DNA of 64,000 nucleotides from Dokdonia sp. Hel_I_53 (GCF_007827465.1 NZ_VISL01000001.1:2251001-2315000), one strand, 5' to 3'; positions 26,701 to 35,584 are shown, counted from the stretch's first letter. Notes: generated by a model from the letters alone, not told the origin. Numbers and translations are program-made.

Positions 26701-27122
26701 AAATTACCTGCATTTGCTACATAAATATCCAACAGACCATCTGCATTAACATCTGCCATGGTCACTCCTGTTGACCAAGCTTTAGTGCCACCAGCTTTAG
26801 ACTTTTCTGTAATATCTATAAAAGTGAAATCTCCCTTATTTAAATATAAATAATTTTCACCACTATTTACTGTAAAATAAATATCAGCTAGCCCATCGTT
26901 ATTTATATCTCCTATGGCTACACCACCTCCATTGTAAAAGTTTCTATATTTAAAAATATTGATTTCGTTTGTGTTTACTACTTTATTGATAACATCAATA
27001 CCCGTTTCTTTCGAGTCTAATAAACTAAATAGTTTTGTAGAAGCTTCACTTTTATCAGTATTACAAGACAGAAAAAAGCAACAAATAAGTAGTCCAATAA
27101 TAGTATGTGAATTTTTAATCAT
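23796..27122 (-). CDS. FG-GAP/VCBS repeat lipoprotein with ASPIC/UnbV domain (second of three)
   Basis: An 1108-residue paralogue of its two neighbours. Lipobox FLSC places the lipid on Cys20. The propeller repeats carry loops such as GDINNDGLADIY, ADVNADGLLDIY, DYDKDGDLDVY and DLDNDGDLDLV; the ASPIC/UnbV domain lies at about residues 520-610 (ending IGLGQSNLIDSLRIIWPN), and further repeats follow. The start codon overlaps the stop of the first paralogue by 8 bases. Surface exposure is likely because lipoproteins next to susD are usually exported in this phylum, but this is inferred. No catalytic residues are recognised; a scaffold or ligand-binding role is one possibility. Confidence 0.88.
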   Translation of the reverse strand: MIKNSHTIIGLLICCFFLSCNTDKSEASTKLFSLLDSKETGIDVINKVVNTNEINIFKYRNFYNGGGVAIGDINNDGLADIYFTVNSGENYLYLNKGDFTFIDITEKSKAGGTKAWSTGVTMADVNADGLLDIYVANAGNLEGDNHHNELFINNGDLTFREEAKNYNLADTGFTIHSTFFDYDKDGDLDVYILNNSNVPVNSLGYEQQREKRAENWDNVPIIFRGKGDLLLRNDGESFTDVTKDSGIYGSLIGFGLGVSVTDINNDLYPDIYITNDFYERDYLYINNKDGTFKEDIKNWTSHLGLSAMGVDIADINNDGFQDIFITDMLPEDEERVKTVMEFEGYNLFKRKQKNDFYKQYIQNTLQLNNGNSSFSEIAYYSGVEATDWSWSSLLFDMDNDGYRDIFVTNGINHDLTDLDFVNFMANDIIKKMMLTGKKEAVDSIINKMPVKPLPNYAYHNQRDLTFKNEAKNWGLGKSSMSNGAAYGDLDNDGDLDLVVNNVNMPSFIYKNNSELLVENNYIKLKFEGAKNNPFAVGTTIRLYHSGQTILQEHIPSRGFQSSMEYGMTIGLGQSNLIDSLRIIWPNDQTQILRNIEVNQELALNIAQATEKYIPKTPQPKETLLTEVSNTRVLAHKENNYNDFDYEGLIAKKLSQEGPALAVGDVNGDGNEDIFLGGAKDQEGKLYLHKGNGKLEVSPNVSFSKATIFEDTAASFIDVNNDGHLDLVVATGGNQVGGSSFYKPRLYLNEGNGTFQDAIILPSVDQSMSTITPYDYDQDGDIDLFIASRSTTAIYGIDPTHLFLKNDGEGNFEKDNINSKILANAGMITDAQWIDLNQDGIKELITVADWGAIKMYQFEGARLREIETNLSKSLGWWNTISAADLDKDGDLDLVIGNSGTNIHYKPTKTSSLRMYVNDFDNNGTIEQITTYEKEGNYYPIHQKKEITTQLSSLKKKNLKASDYAKRSIDELFPKHILDKSIIKEVTTASSIIAVNNGNNDYEIKPLPARVQFSCICGVVCVDINSDGNLDLVMGGNNFEYKPQYSQQDAGYGAVLLGDGHTNFEWQEYTTSGFFIREELKHLSPFEDKNGAKYLIAAINDGKPRVFKID

Positions 27123-30100
27123 ATAGTTTTTTTAAAAATTGCAGAGTGTCATTACTTTTACCAATTATCAAATAGTCGCTTTGACAAGAACTAAAAGATT
27201 TTACGCTCCTGCTAAAACCAGATATGTTAAACAATTGATTTATATTTTCATAAAAAAAACCATTTTTGTCATTTATAAAAATGGTACCGTGTGACGCATC
27301 AAGTCTCCCTAATTGGGTGCTTATCTCAAATTCATTGCCTACAATTATAATATCTTTATAACCATCGTTATTAAAATCTTCAGCTTTGATGTCGTAAATG
27401 GGACTTAGCTGAGCTCTGAATGGAAGTTTACGGGCAGTAAATTCTCCATGACCTTTATTTTCAAAATAGGTAGTAGCTAGCGTATGAACAATTTTAGTTT
27501 GAACCCTTTTCATCGCGTCATTTCCTAAAATTTCATTTACAGACGCTTTCGCGAAAGCATTATAAGAGAGAAATTTTTTATTAATGAATGGCAGTTGCTT
27601 CACCATTTCGTCTTTTGAAGCAAGAGTAGTTTCTTGATTGTTTTCTATATAAGTGATGATAGGATCCAGCATGTTATTATTATCAAAGTCATTCAGGTAT
27701 AATTTCATAGGCTGGGATATTGAGGCTCTAAGTTTTGAATTAAGTCCCCAATTTCCGGCAATAATATCTATGTCTCCATCATTGTCAAAATCATCTGTAA
27801 CTATAGTATTCCACCATCCATTAGACTGCGCAAGTGTACTATTAGATAACTTCGTTAATGATAAACCATCATTAAGTAGAATTGTAACTGGCATCCAATG
27901 CCCAACTACGATCGCATCTTTATAACCATTTCCATCAATGTCATGCCACGTAATGTCACGTACATTTCCAATGCTTTTGAGTACTAAGGCAAATGTATCT
28001 GTGATGTCTTTAAAATTTCCCAAGCCATCATTTTCAAAAATCATTTGGTCTGGGGTGACACCATAAGTTTGAGGCACTGTATCGGAGGTAATACAAATAT
28101 CTAAATCTCCATCATTATCAATATCAACGCTAGTTACACTAGAGGCATTAATTTCTACAGCTTTAAAAGCGACAGTATCTCTTTGGAAACCGTTTTCTTT
28201 ACCAATGTATAATCTAGGTTGTATTGCTTTACCAGAAAGAAACTCATTTCCTCCAGAAACGATCAATATATCATTTTTATTATCACCATTAGCATCAAAA
28301 ATCGTTACATCGGTGTCCTCATAAATTTTAGTTTTTAGACTGTCTGATAGCAATTCCATTTTAAATGATGGGTAGTCAGGTTTGTTGCTCTGGAAATGTA
28401 ACTTTGTAAATGAACCCTTTGCTCCAAGGGTAATAATATCATCCATTCCATCTTGGTCGACATCAGCCACTTCTATTATTCGACTTTGTTTTGATTGACT
28501 ATAAGGCGATAAGGGGATTCTGTTAAAATCTAAAGAAATATTTTCCTCTTGTTCTACATCTAATAAGGGTGGCACGGTGAGTAATACTCTTGAAGGTTTA
28601 TCTTTAGTTATTGCATTATTTTTTAAGCTCTTGGCAAATTCTACATTAAATGTTTGGTTAGCGGGGACATCGTAATACGTTTGAACTTCTCCCGTTGGCC
28701 AAGTTATCGTAAGAGAATCTACTTTTGTGATAGTATCTAGCCCAATAAATGTCTTTGGTGGAACAGCAGATAAATAACCTCTAGTTGTGAAATTTTCAAA
28801 ATGCTGTTCTTTATCTCTAGTATAACAAGTGATCTTAGCACCAATGCCGTTTATGTTTTTAGGATTACCTAAAAAATTTATTTTTAGGAAGTTAGTTTTT
28901 TTTAGATCTCTGGTCTTGTTTTCGAGAACACTGGCTAATGAATTTGTGTTATTCAGTACAATTTCTAAATCTCCGTCATTGTCCAAATCTGCATAGGAAG
29001 CACCATTACTAAAAGTTTTGGTTACATTTCTAATATCGCTAGACATATTTTGGAAAGTACCATCGCCTTTATTCTTAAAGTGATAGTTATAAATCTCTTT
29101 TTGAGGAATTTCATCTATAATGTACAAATCTTCATTGAGAATTCCAGCACCTAACTTTTTTTGAATTTTTTCATTGGCAATAAAGTTCACAAAATCCATA
29201 TTGTTTGTAGCACCTAATATACCATTTGTTATATAAATATCTTTGAGTCCATCATTGTCAAAATCAGAAATTAAAGGAGACCAAGACCATTCTGTGGCCG
29301 CAATATTACTAGCAAATGCAGTTTCAGAAAATGTAGCATTGCCATTATTTATATGCAATGTATTTTGCATAAACTGAGGTTCGTAGCCATTTTTTAGACG
29401 TTGCTTATATATTGGATATGGATATTCTGTACCAGAGGATTTTAAACTTTCCAACTCTTCTGGGAGCATATCAAGTGTAATTATATCTTGATGACCATCA
29501 TTATTTATGTCCGCAATATCTGTACCCATGGTGAAATGGGAGCTGTGACCTAGGATGGATTCACTTGTGTTTAATTCTTTGAATGTACCATCCTGCATAT
29601 TTATATATACATAATCATTCTCAAAAAAATCATTTCCGATATAAATATCTGGATAACCATCATTATTGATGTCACCTACAGAAACACCTAATCCATAGCC
29701 TAATTTACTTTGATAAATTCCAGAACTGCCAGTTACATCATAGTAAAAACCATTATCGTTTCTATATAATTTATCTCCAGAAGTGCTGCTATAAGAAGTT
29801 CTTAATCTTCCCTTTCCGTAATTTGAATTAGGATGAACAGAATGGTTTAGAAGATACATGTCTAAATCCCCATCAAGGTCATAATCAAAAAATGAAGCCT
29901 GGGTAGATAATCCAGAAAAATTTAAACCATACTTTTTTGATTCTTCTTTAAATATTGGGATACCGTCGTCTATACCTTGATGAACAAAGAGCAAGTTATG
30001 TCCTTGTAGCTCTAGATGCTCATTTACTTTTGATACATAAATATCCATTAACCCATCGTTATTGATGTCAACTATAGTTACTCCAGTTGTCCAACCGAAA

Positions 30101-30414
30101 TCGTTTTTAATTTTTGATAAAGAAGTAACCTCCTTAAAATTTAAATTACCCTCATTCATGTAAAGATGGTCAGCATGTAGATTAGAACTAAAATAAAGAT
30201 CATCTAGACCGTCATTATTAAAATCTGCTATGGCTACTCCTGCACCGTTATAGAAATATAGATAATTGAGAATGTTGATAGAAGCAGAATTATTTATTTT
30301 ATTTATAAACGTAATCCCATTTTTTTCATTTGAATAGAAAGTATAGTTGTCTTCATCTTTTACACAAGATAAATTGAATATTAAGACTAAAAAAAGTAAA
30401 CTTCTAGTATACAA
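27115..30414 (-). CDS. FG-GAP/VCBS repeat lipoprotein with ASPIC/UnbV domain (first of three)
   Basis: A 1099-residue paralogue. The only available start is TTG at 30414, since the upstream frame is closed by TAA two codons earlier and no ATG precedes the lipobox (NLSC, Cys17). Repeats have the same Ca-binding loops (ADFNNDGLDDLY, VDINNDGLMDIY, DYDLDGDLDMY, DLDNDGDLEIV) and the ASPIC/UnbV domain ends IGLDTITKVDSLTITWPTG near residue 570. It is separated from susD by 126 bases that contain an attenuator-like hairpin. A palindrome copy at 27544 encodes NAFAKAS near the C-terminus. Function unknown. Confidence 0.87.
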   Translation of the reverse strand: MYTRSLLFLVLIFNLSCVKDEDNYTFYSNEKNGITFINKINNSASINILNYLYFYNGAGVAIADFNNDGLDDLYFSSNLHADHLYMNEGNLNFKEVTSLSKIKNDFGWTTGVTIVDINNDGLMDIYVSKVNEHLELQGHNLLFVHQGIDDGIPIFKEESKKYGLNFSGLSTQASFFDYDLDGDLDMYLLNHSVHPNSNYGKGRLRTSYSSTSGDKLYRNDNGFYYDVTGSSGIYQSKLGYGLGVSVGDINNDGYPDIYIGNDFFENDYVYINMQDGTFKELNTSESILGHSSHFTMGTDIADINNDGHQDIITLDMLPEELESLKSSGTEYPYPIYKQRLKNGYEPQFMQNTLHINNGNATFSETAFASNIAATEWSWSPLISDFDNDGLKDIYITNGILGATNNMDFVNFIANEKIQKKLGAGILNEDLYIIDEIPQKEIYNYHFKNKGDGTFQNMSSDIRNVTKTFSNGASYADLDNDGDLEIVLNNTNSLASVLENKTRDLKKTNFLKINFLGNPKNINGIGAKITCYTRDKEQHFENFTTRGYLSAVPPKTFIGLDTITKVDSLTITWPTGEVQTYYDVPANQTFNVEFAKSLKNNAITKDKPSRVLLTVPPLLDVEQEENISLDFNRIPLSPYSQSKQSRIIEVADVDQDGMDDIITLGAKGSFTKLHFQSNKPDYPSFKMELLSDSLKTKIYEDTDVTIFDANGDNKNDILIVSGGNEFLSGKAIQPRLYIGKENGFQRDTVAFKAVEINASSVTSVDIDNDGDLDICITSDTVPQTYGVTPDQMIFENDGLGNFKDITDTFALVLKSIGNVRDITWHDIDGNGYKDAIVVGHWMPVTILLNDGLSLTKLSNSTLAQSNGWWNTIVTDDFDNDGDIDIIAGNWGLNSKLRASISQPMKLYLNDFDNNNMLDPIITYIENNQETTLASKDEMVKQLPFINKKFLSYNAFAKASVNEILGNDAMKRVQTKIVHTLATTYFENKGHGEFTARKLPFRAQLSPIYDIKAEDFNNDGYKDIIIVGNEFEISTQLGRLDASHGTIFINDKNGFFYENINQLFNISGFSRSVKSFSSCQSDYLIIGKSNDTLQFLKKLYD
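27544..27559. repeat. Repeated palindrome, copy 9 (in coding sequence)
   Basis: CGCTTTCGCGAAAGCA lies in frame in the first FG-GAP lipoprotein gene and encodes AFAKA. Confidence 0.9.
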
Positions 30415-30482
30415 AACGGTTTATTACTATATAATTTGAATGAAGTTAGAATAGTATTAATTTCTTTACCAAAAACTAAATA

Positions 30483-30516
30483 AAAAGAGACTGTCCTCTT
30501 TAAGACAGCCTCTTTT
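30483..30516 (-). terminator. Attenuator-like hairpin after susD
   Basis: On the minus strand AAAAGAGGCTGTC pairs with GACAGTCTCTTTT (13 base pairs including one G-U), with the T-run forming part of the stem, followed by TA. Partial termination here would lower expression of the downstream lipoprotein genes relative to susCD. Confidence 0.55.
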
Positions 30517-30540
30517 AGCTAATTAAATATGGTTGTAGTA

Positions 30541-32085
30541 TTAATAACCTGTATTTTGAGATAAATTTGGGTTAGAAAGAATTGCTGTAGCGGGAATTGG
30601 GAATACATTCACAGATGGATCGCTAGCATCCTTTAGGCCCCATGCATCGTTGTATTTTCCAAATCGAATGAGATCCTGTCTTCTCCAAAATTCCTTGTAT
30701 AACTCACGACCTCTCTCGTCAAGCATATCTTGTTCAGTAACAGTTCCTAATGGAGTAGCTCCGCGAATTAATCTTAGCTCATTAACTAAAGCTGTTGCAT
30801 CCCCACTGGCTCCTCTTAAAATAGCTTCTGCTTTCATAAGATGTGCGTCAGAATATCTAAAAACTATTTCGTGATTAGCAAATGCTCCATTTACAGGATG
30901 GTACTTAATTGTACGTATACCTGTGACTTCATTATTACCAACTAAACCAGGTAGTTCTTTTGTAAATACGAGAGGGTTTCCAGGCCTGTCTGTTAGTGCT
31001 GATCCATCAACATCGTATTGTTGACCAATTAAGAACCCATAACCTATACCTAGGTTTTCAGGACCGGCATTAGTGGCATCAGGAACAAAGCCTCTTCGCT
31101 CTTCTTGTCCCGATCCAACCACATTTATATTAGGATCCCCTTCAAAGAGATCATAAAATTCTGCAAGTGTGGTCCATCCATTCCATCCACCTCCACCATT
31201 GTCTGGAGAGTTTTGAAAATAATGCATTCCATTCCAAATTCTATTACCAACACCTGTCTGTGCAAACCAGATTGTTTCGTTATCAATGTCTTCTTTGAAA
31301 ATATCAAAATAACCAGCCTGTAAATCAAAACCATCTGAGTTGATTTCATCTACAAGAGAAACCACGCGGCTCATATCAGCAGTGTCAGGAGAGGTTTCTA
31401 AATAAATATTCTTGTTTAATAATACTTTGGCTAACAAATACCTAGCTGCAGATTTATTAGCACGATTGTTATCTGCACTAGGCCCTCTCATCGGTAGGTT
31501 TGTAATTGCAAATTCGAGATCCTCAATGATGAAGTCTACTGATTCTGCTCTAGATAGTACAGTAGGATTTACACTGGGCGGTTCATTAGGTTGTCTGAAG
31601 GGTTGTTGTCCATACATATCAGCTATCCAGAACATACTCCAAGCTCTTAAAAATCGAGCATCTGCTTCTTGAGCTGAAGATTTAGTTGTCAATGGATCAA
31701 TAATTGTTGTCGCTGTAAAGACATTTTGATTTAAATTATTCCAAACAGCTAAGACAAAAGGATGTATAGGACTGTAAGTTTGAGCATGTAAATCTCTCCA
31801 TAAGCCATTATCTCCCCAGTCAGTTCCGCGAGTGGGCACTAATAATTCGTCTGATGTAACCTCATTAAGGGCATATAGATCTGCTTGATTACCTATCTGG
31901 CCATAAACAGAACCGTAGAGTCCATTTATAGCTCCATCAACATCAGAAACACCTGAAAAACCACCTTCGGAATCTACTTCAAAAGCAGAATCTGTTTCTT
32001 CTACCTCTAGATCTGTACATGAGAAAATACTCATACTCAGAAGGGCTACCGCCATTATTTTTAAATTCATTTTAATTTGTTTCAT
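30541..32085 (-). CDS. SusD/RagB-family outer-membrane lipoprotein
   Basis: A 514-residue lipoprotein (lipobox FSC, Cys23). The body has the helical TPR scaffold of SusD proteins, and the C-terminal part (EQDMLDERGRELYKEFWRRQ, then LIRFGKYNDAW) is the family's conserved helical signature, ending PATAILSNPNLSQNTGY. SusD forms a lid on the TonB-dependent transporter SusC and captures ligand at the surface. It is separated from susC by 11 bases. The ligand is unknown: there is no neighbouring glycoside hydrolase to indicate a polysaccharide. Confidence 0.95.
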   Translation of the reverse strand: MKQIKMNLKIMAVALLSMSIFSCTDLEVEETDSAFEVDSEGGFSGVSDVDGAINGLYGSVYGQIGNQADLYALNEVTSDELLVPTRGTDWGDNGLWRDLHAQTYSPIHPFVLAVWNNLNQNVFTATTIIDPLTTKSSAQEADARFLRAWSMFWIADMYGQQPFRQPNEPPSVNPTVLSRAESVDFIIEDLEFAITNLPMRGPSADNNRANKSAARYLLAKVLLNKNIYLETSPDTADMSRVVSLVDEINSDGFDLQAGYFDIFKEDIDNETIWFAQTGVGNRIWNGMHYFQNSPDNGGGGWNGWTTLAEFYDLFEGDPNINVVGSGQEERRGFVPDATNAGPENLGIGYGFLIGQQYDVDGSALTDRPGNPLVFTKELPGLVGNNEVTGIRTIKYHPVNGAFANHEIVFRYSDAHLMKAEAILRGASGDATALVNELRLIRGATPLGTVTEQDMLDERGRELYKEFWRRQDLIRFGKYNDAWGLKDASDPSVNVFPIPATAILSNPNLSQNTGY

Positions 32086-32096
32086 AGCTCTAATTT

Positions 32097-35000
32097 TTAA
32101 AAAGTTGCATTCACACCTAATGTGTAAGTACGCGGTCTTGGGAAGGCTACATAGTCAATCCCCCTTGAAGGCACATTGTTTTGTACATTAGTAACATTTA
32201 CCTCAGGATCAAGACCTGAATAATCAGTGATCACAAATAAGTTCTGACCGTTTACATAAATTCTAAAAGATTTGAATATGTCAGTATTATTAAGATTTAA
32301 ATTATACCCTATTGAAGCATTTTGTAATCTCAAGAAGTCGCCCTTTTCAAGATACCGTGTTGATACGTCAGGAGCGTTAATTGGTTGTTCTCCACTTGTT
32401 AATACGTCTGCTGTAACATTTCTTCCATTGTTTATACTACCCGCAGTAAAAAAAGCATTAGCAGTATTATTATAAATATAGTGCCCGAATTGTCCAGCAA
32501 AAAATAAACTCGCGTCCCAATTTTCATGTCTAAAAGAAGTTGAAATACCAAGATTTACATTTGGTAAAGCACTTTTGTCGACAAATCGTTGTACATCATC
32601 AGTAATTTGCAGCCCATTTTCATCGTACCCCTCAAATTCCCTCAAGTAATAAGAAAAGAGTGGTCGCCCATCCTCAAGCAATTGTGCGAAAGCTCCTGTA
32701 AGACCTTGTCCAAAGATTTGGCCAAATGGAATAGAACCACCAAAGTTTTGAAGTTCATTTTCATTATAAGATACATTAAAACCAAAATTTAAACTTGTCT
32801 CTTCTTGTTGGATGAAATCATAGTTTAGAGATAATTCAACTCCTTTATTAATTATATTTCCATCAACATTTCCAAAGAAAAATGGCTGTGGAGCCGGTTG
32901 AGCTGATTGCTGATTCAAAAGAAATCCATCAGTATCTTTATAATAAAGGTCTAGGGTTCCATTAAAGCGGTCGTTGTTTATACCAAAATCAACCCCTACA
33001 TTGTACTGAGTGGTCTCTTCCCAACGTAAATCTGGATTTGCAAAGGCAACGATGTTGGTATTTAAACCAGCATTTCCACCATTGATAACGCCATTTTCGT
33101 TAAAAGTAGCAGCTGTAATAGCTCTTCTATTGGTAAAATTATTAGTACCTAAACCTTCTTGACTTCCAGTAACTCCATACCCTAACCTAAGTTTAAGCGT
33201 TGAAATAGCATCCCCTATAAAGTCCTCTTGATTAATTTTCCAAGCAAAAGCACCAGAAGGAAAAGTTCCGTAGCGCTCATTTTCTCCAAATCTTGTAGAA
33301 CCATCTCTACGAACAGTTGCTGTAAAAAGATATTTATCAGCAATACTATAGTTAGCCCTTGCAAAAACGGATTGTAATTCATCTATTGAATTAAATCTTG
33401 TACTAATAAAAGTTTGCACGTTAGAATCAAAAGCATCATTAATAGCATTTTGATAGGGAGTTGTTTGACCAGAGCTATTAAAATTAAATCCTTCAGATAA
33501 CAACCCATTTGTATCATCAAAGCGTAACTGGAGGTAATCATTATCTGCCACTCTTTCTGCATTAGAAACACTAGATTGTAATCTTCCAGTCATTAGGCCA
33601 ATATCATCTGTTCCAAAGCCAAATCCACTTATATTACGTCCACTGTTCTTAAACTCTTGATATTCGTAACCTACTAAGACAGATAGATTGGAATTTTCAA
33701 ATTCCTTTTCATAATTGAGTGTAGCATTTAATAGCGTATTTTCAATTTCAAGGTCATTAATACTTCCTCTTCCATTCCCTGGTGTGCCATTATTTATGTT
33801 GTTTACATTAGCTCCTAACATTGAAAATCGCTGAGACTCTGCATTGTCATAACCTCCAGTAACTTTAGCAGAAAACTCTTCAGTAAATTTATATTCAGCA
33901 CTTAAGCTTCCTAAAAAGCGATCTGTTTCTGCACCGCCAAGGTAATTTGCAAGAAGATTTGCAGGATTAATGGCATCTCCTGGTTGGGAGAAATTAGGAT
34001 CGCTAGGCCAAGTAGGATTTGCAGAGTAAGCTGAACCAAGAAGGTCCCCTTGAAAACCAGCATTCGTAGAGATGGGTGGAGTTTCATCATTAACGCGCGA
34101 AATAGATGCTTGTAAGTCTACTTTTAATTTATCATTAAAAAATTTCTTATTTGCATTTAATCTACCACTTATTCTTTCTAAAGAAGAATTTTCTACAACT
34201 CCGTATTGTTTTCCATACCCGAATGAAGCCCTTAAATTACCACCCGTATAACCCTTAGAATATGACAAAACATTATTACGAGAATACGTTGTTTTTAAAA
34301 CGACATCTTGCCAATCTGTATCAAAACCTTGATCTAAAGCAGCAGAATTACCTCCAAAAGTATCTATAGCATTTAGGTAATCTTCTCTGTTTAAAAGGTC
34401 AAACCTATTGGCTGCTGAGGCTACACTAACAGACGTATCAAACTCAAACTTACCTTTAGAATTGCCACGACCACTTTTGGTTTGTATTAACACGACTCCA
34501 TTTGCCGCACGAGAACCATATATAGCTGTTGCAGAAGCATCTTTTAATACGGATATACTTTCAATATCATTAGGGTTTAAGAAGTTGAGTGGGTTTTTTG
34601 CACTACTTCCTCCAAAACCAATATCTGCACCACCTGAAGTTGTTTCGCCACCACCAAGAGGTACGCCATCTACCACAAATAATGGATTGTTATTTGCTCT
34701 TACACTTGTTGTTCCTCTAATACTTAAATTGATTCCTGCGCCTGGTTCTCCAGTAGACTGTGTAATTTGTACACCCGCAGTTTTACCTTGGATTAGCTGT
34801 TCAGGAGAACTTATAACCCCTCCATTAAAATCTTCAGAGGAAACGACAGCTACCGCTCCCGTAGCATCCTTAATTCTGGTAGACCCATATCCAATAAGTA
34901 CTACTTCATCGAGTGCATTATCAGTTGCGAGATTTACATTAATATTAGTTCTGCCGTCAACTGCAACTTCTTGAGATACAAAACCGACGTAGCTAAAGAC

Positions 35001-35210
35001 TAAAGTTGCATCTGCTGGAACATTATTAAGAGAATAATTTCCATCAAAATCAGTGGTTGCACCATTTGAGGTTCCTTTTACGATTACGTTTGCTCCTGGC
35101 AAGGGACCATTTTCTTCAGTAACTTTTCCAGTAACTATCTGAGCTTGGGCAATTCCCGTAAAGAGAATTGCAACAAACAAGAACATACTTTTAAATAGTA
35201 CTTTCTTCAT
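32097..35210 (-). CDS. SusC/RagA-family TonB-dependent outer-membrane transporter
   Basis: A 1037-residue protein with signal peptide (cleavage after AQA, about residue 23), an N-terminal carboxypeptidase-regulatory-like domain (25-98, GKVTEENGPLPGANVIVKGT and TTDFDGNYSL), TonB box DEVVLIGYG (101-109), plug domain (about 115-235, with SVLKDASATAIYGSRAANGV) and a 22-strand barrel ending in an aromatic residue (LGVNATF). It imports an unknown ligand through the outer membrane, powered by TonB. It is the first gene of the operon. A 20-base palindrome lies 115 bases upstream of its start. Confidence 0.96.
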   Translation of the reverse strand: MKKVLFKSMFLFVAILFTGIAQAQIVTGKVTEENGPLPGANVIVKGTSNGATTDFDGNYSLNNVPADATLVFSYVGFVSQEVAVDGRTNINVNLATDNALDEVVLIGYGSTRIKDATGAVAVVSSEDFNGGVISSPEQLIQGKTAGVQITQSTGEPGAGINLSIRGTTSVRANNNPLFVVDGVPLGGGETTSGGADIGFGGSSAKNPLNFLNPNDIESISVLKDASATAIYGSRAANGVVLIQTKSGRGNSKGKFEFDTSVSVASAANRFDLLNREDYLNAIDTFGGNSAALDQGFDTDWQDVVLKTTYSRNNVLSYSKGYTGGNLRASFGYGKQYGVVENSSLERISGRLNANKKFFNDKLKVDLQASISRVNDETPPISTNAGFQGDLLGSAYSANPTWPSDPNFSQPGDAINPANLLANYLGGAETDRFLGSLSAEYKFTEEFSAKVTGGYDNAESQRFSMLGANVNNINNGTPGNGRGSINDLEIENTLLNATLNYEKEFENSNLSVLVGYEYQEFKNSGRNISGFGFGTDDIGLMTGRLQSSVSNAERVADNDYLQLRFDDTNGLLSEGFNFNSSGQTTPYQNAINDAFDSNVQTFISTRFNSIDELQSVFARANYSIADKYLFTATVRRDGSTRFGENERYGTFPSGAFAWKINQEDFIGDAISTLKLRLGYGVTGSQEGLGTNNFTNRRAITAATFNENGVINGGNAGLNTNIVAFANPDLRWEETTQYNVGVDFGINNDRFNGTLDLYYKDTDGFLLNQQSAQPAPQPFFFGNVDGNIINKGVELSLNYDFIQQEETSLNFGFNVSYNENELQNFGGSIPFGQIFGQGLTGAFAQLLEDGRPLFSYYLREFEGYDENGLQITDDVQRFVDKSALPNVNLGISTSFRHENWDASLFFAGQFGHYIYNNTANAFFTAGSINNGRNVTADVLTSGEQPINAPDVSTRYLEKGDFLRLQNASIGYNLNLNNTDIFKSFRIYVNGQNLFVITDYSGLDPEVNVTNVQNNVPSRGIDYVAFPRPRTYTLGVNATF

Positions 35211-35324
35211 AAGAATCTTGTTTAAAATATTAGTTTGCTTAGTTTTAGAAGAGGGATTTTACACCATTTCTGTTATAAAAGTATGTAAAATTTATGTTAA
35301 GATAGCGTATATTAGATAATAAAA

Positions 35325-35344
35325 TTACGAAAACGTTTTCGTAA
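35325..35344. promoter_or_regulatory. LacI-family-type operator upstream of susC
   Basis: TTACGAAAACGTTTTCGTAA is a perfect 20-base palindrome with a central CG step, the typical shape of a LacI/GalR operator. The nearest LacI-family gene is at 12796 in this window, and its own upstream region carries the half-site CGTTTTCGTA. The pairing of regulator and site is an inference. Confidence 0.65.
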
Positions 35345-35568
35345 AAATAACTTTGAAATTCTAACAATATGATAAGTTATATGCTTTTAAATTAAGATTT
35401 TACAAATTCTATAGAGCTAATTTTATCAAATTAAAAATGCTTTTTTGGGAAACAGATCAATAAAAGGTCGCTCTTACCTATTTTTGTGACTTTTTAGTAT
35501 TTATTAAAATTGGTGCAATTTCTACACGCAAATTGAAATTTAAATTTTTTTTCGAAATAGGTTTTATG

Positions 35569-35584
35569 CGCTTTCGCGAAAGCG
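35569..35584. repeat. Repeated palindrome, copy 10 (perfect, intergenic)
   Basis: CGCTTTCGCGAAAGCG lies 34 bases before the flavoprotein gene. Confidence 0.95.

Noticed and set aside
34408..34974. 188-codon open frame antisense to susC
   Set aside because: It mirrors the well-supported SusC plug and barrel coding region on the other strand and has no signal of its own.
18291..35210. Standard polysaccharide utilisation locus
   Set aside because: SusC and SusD are present, but no glycoside hydrolase, lyase or sulfatase is encoded in the operon.
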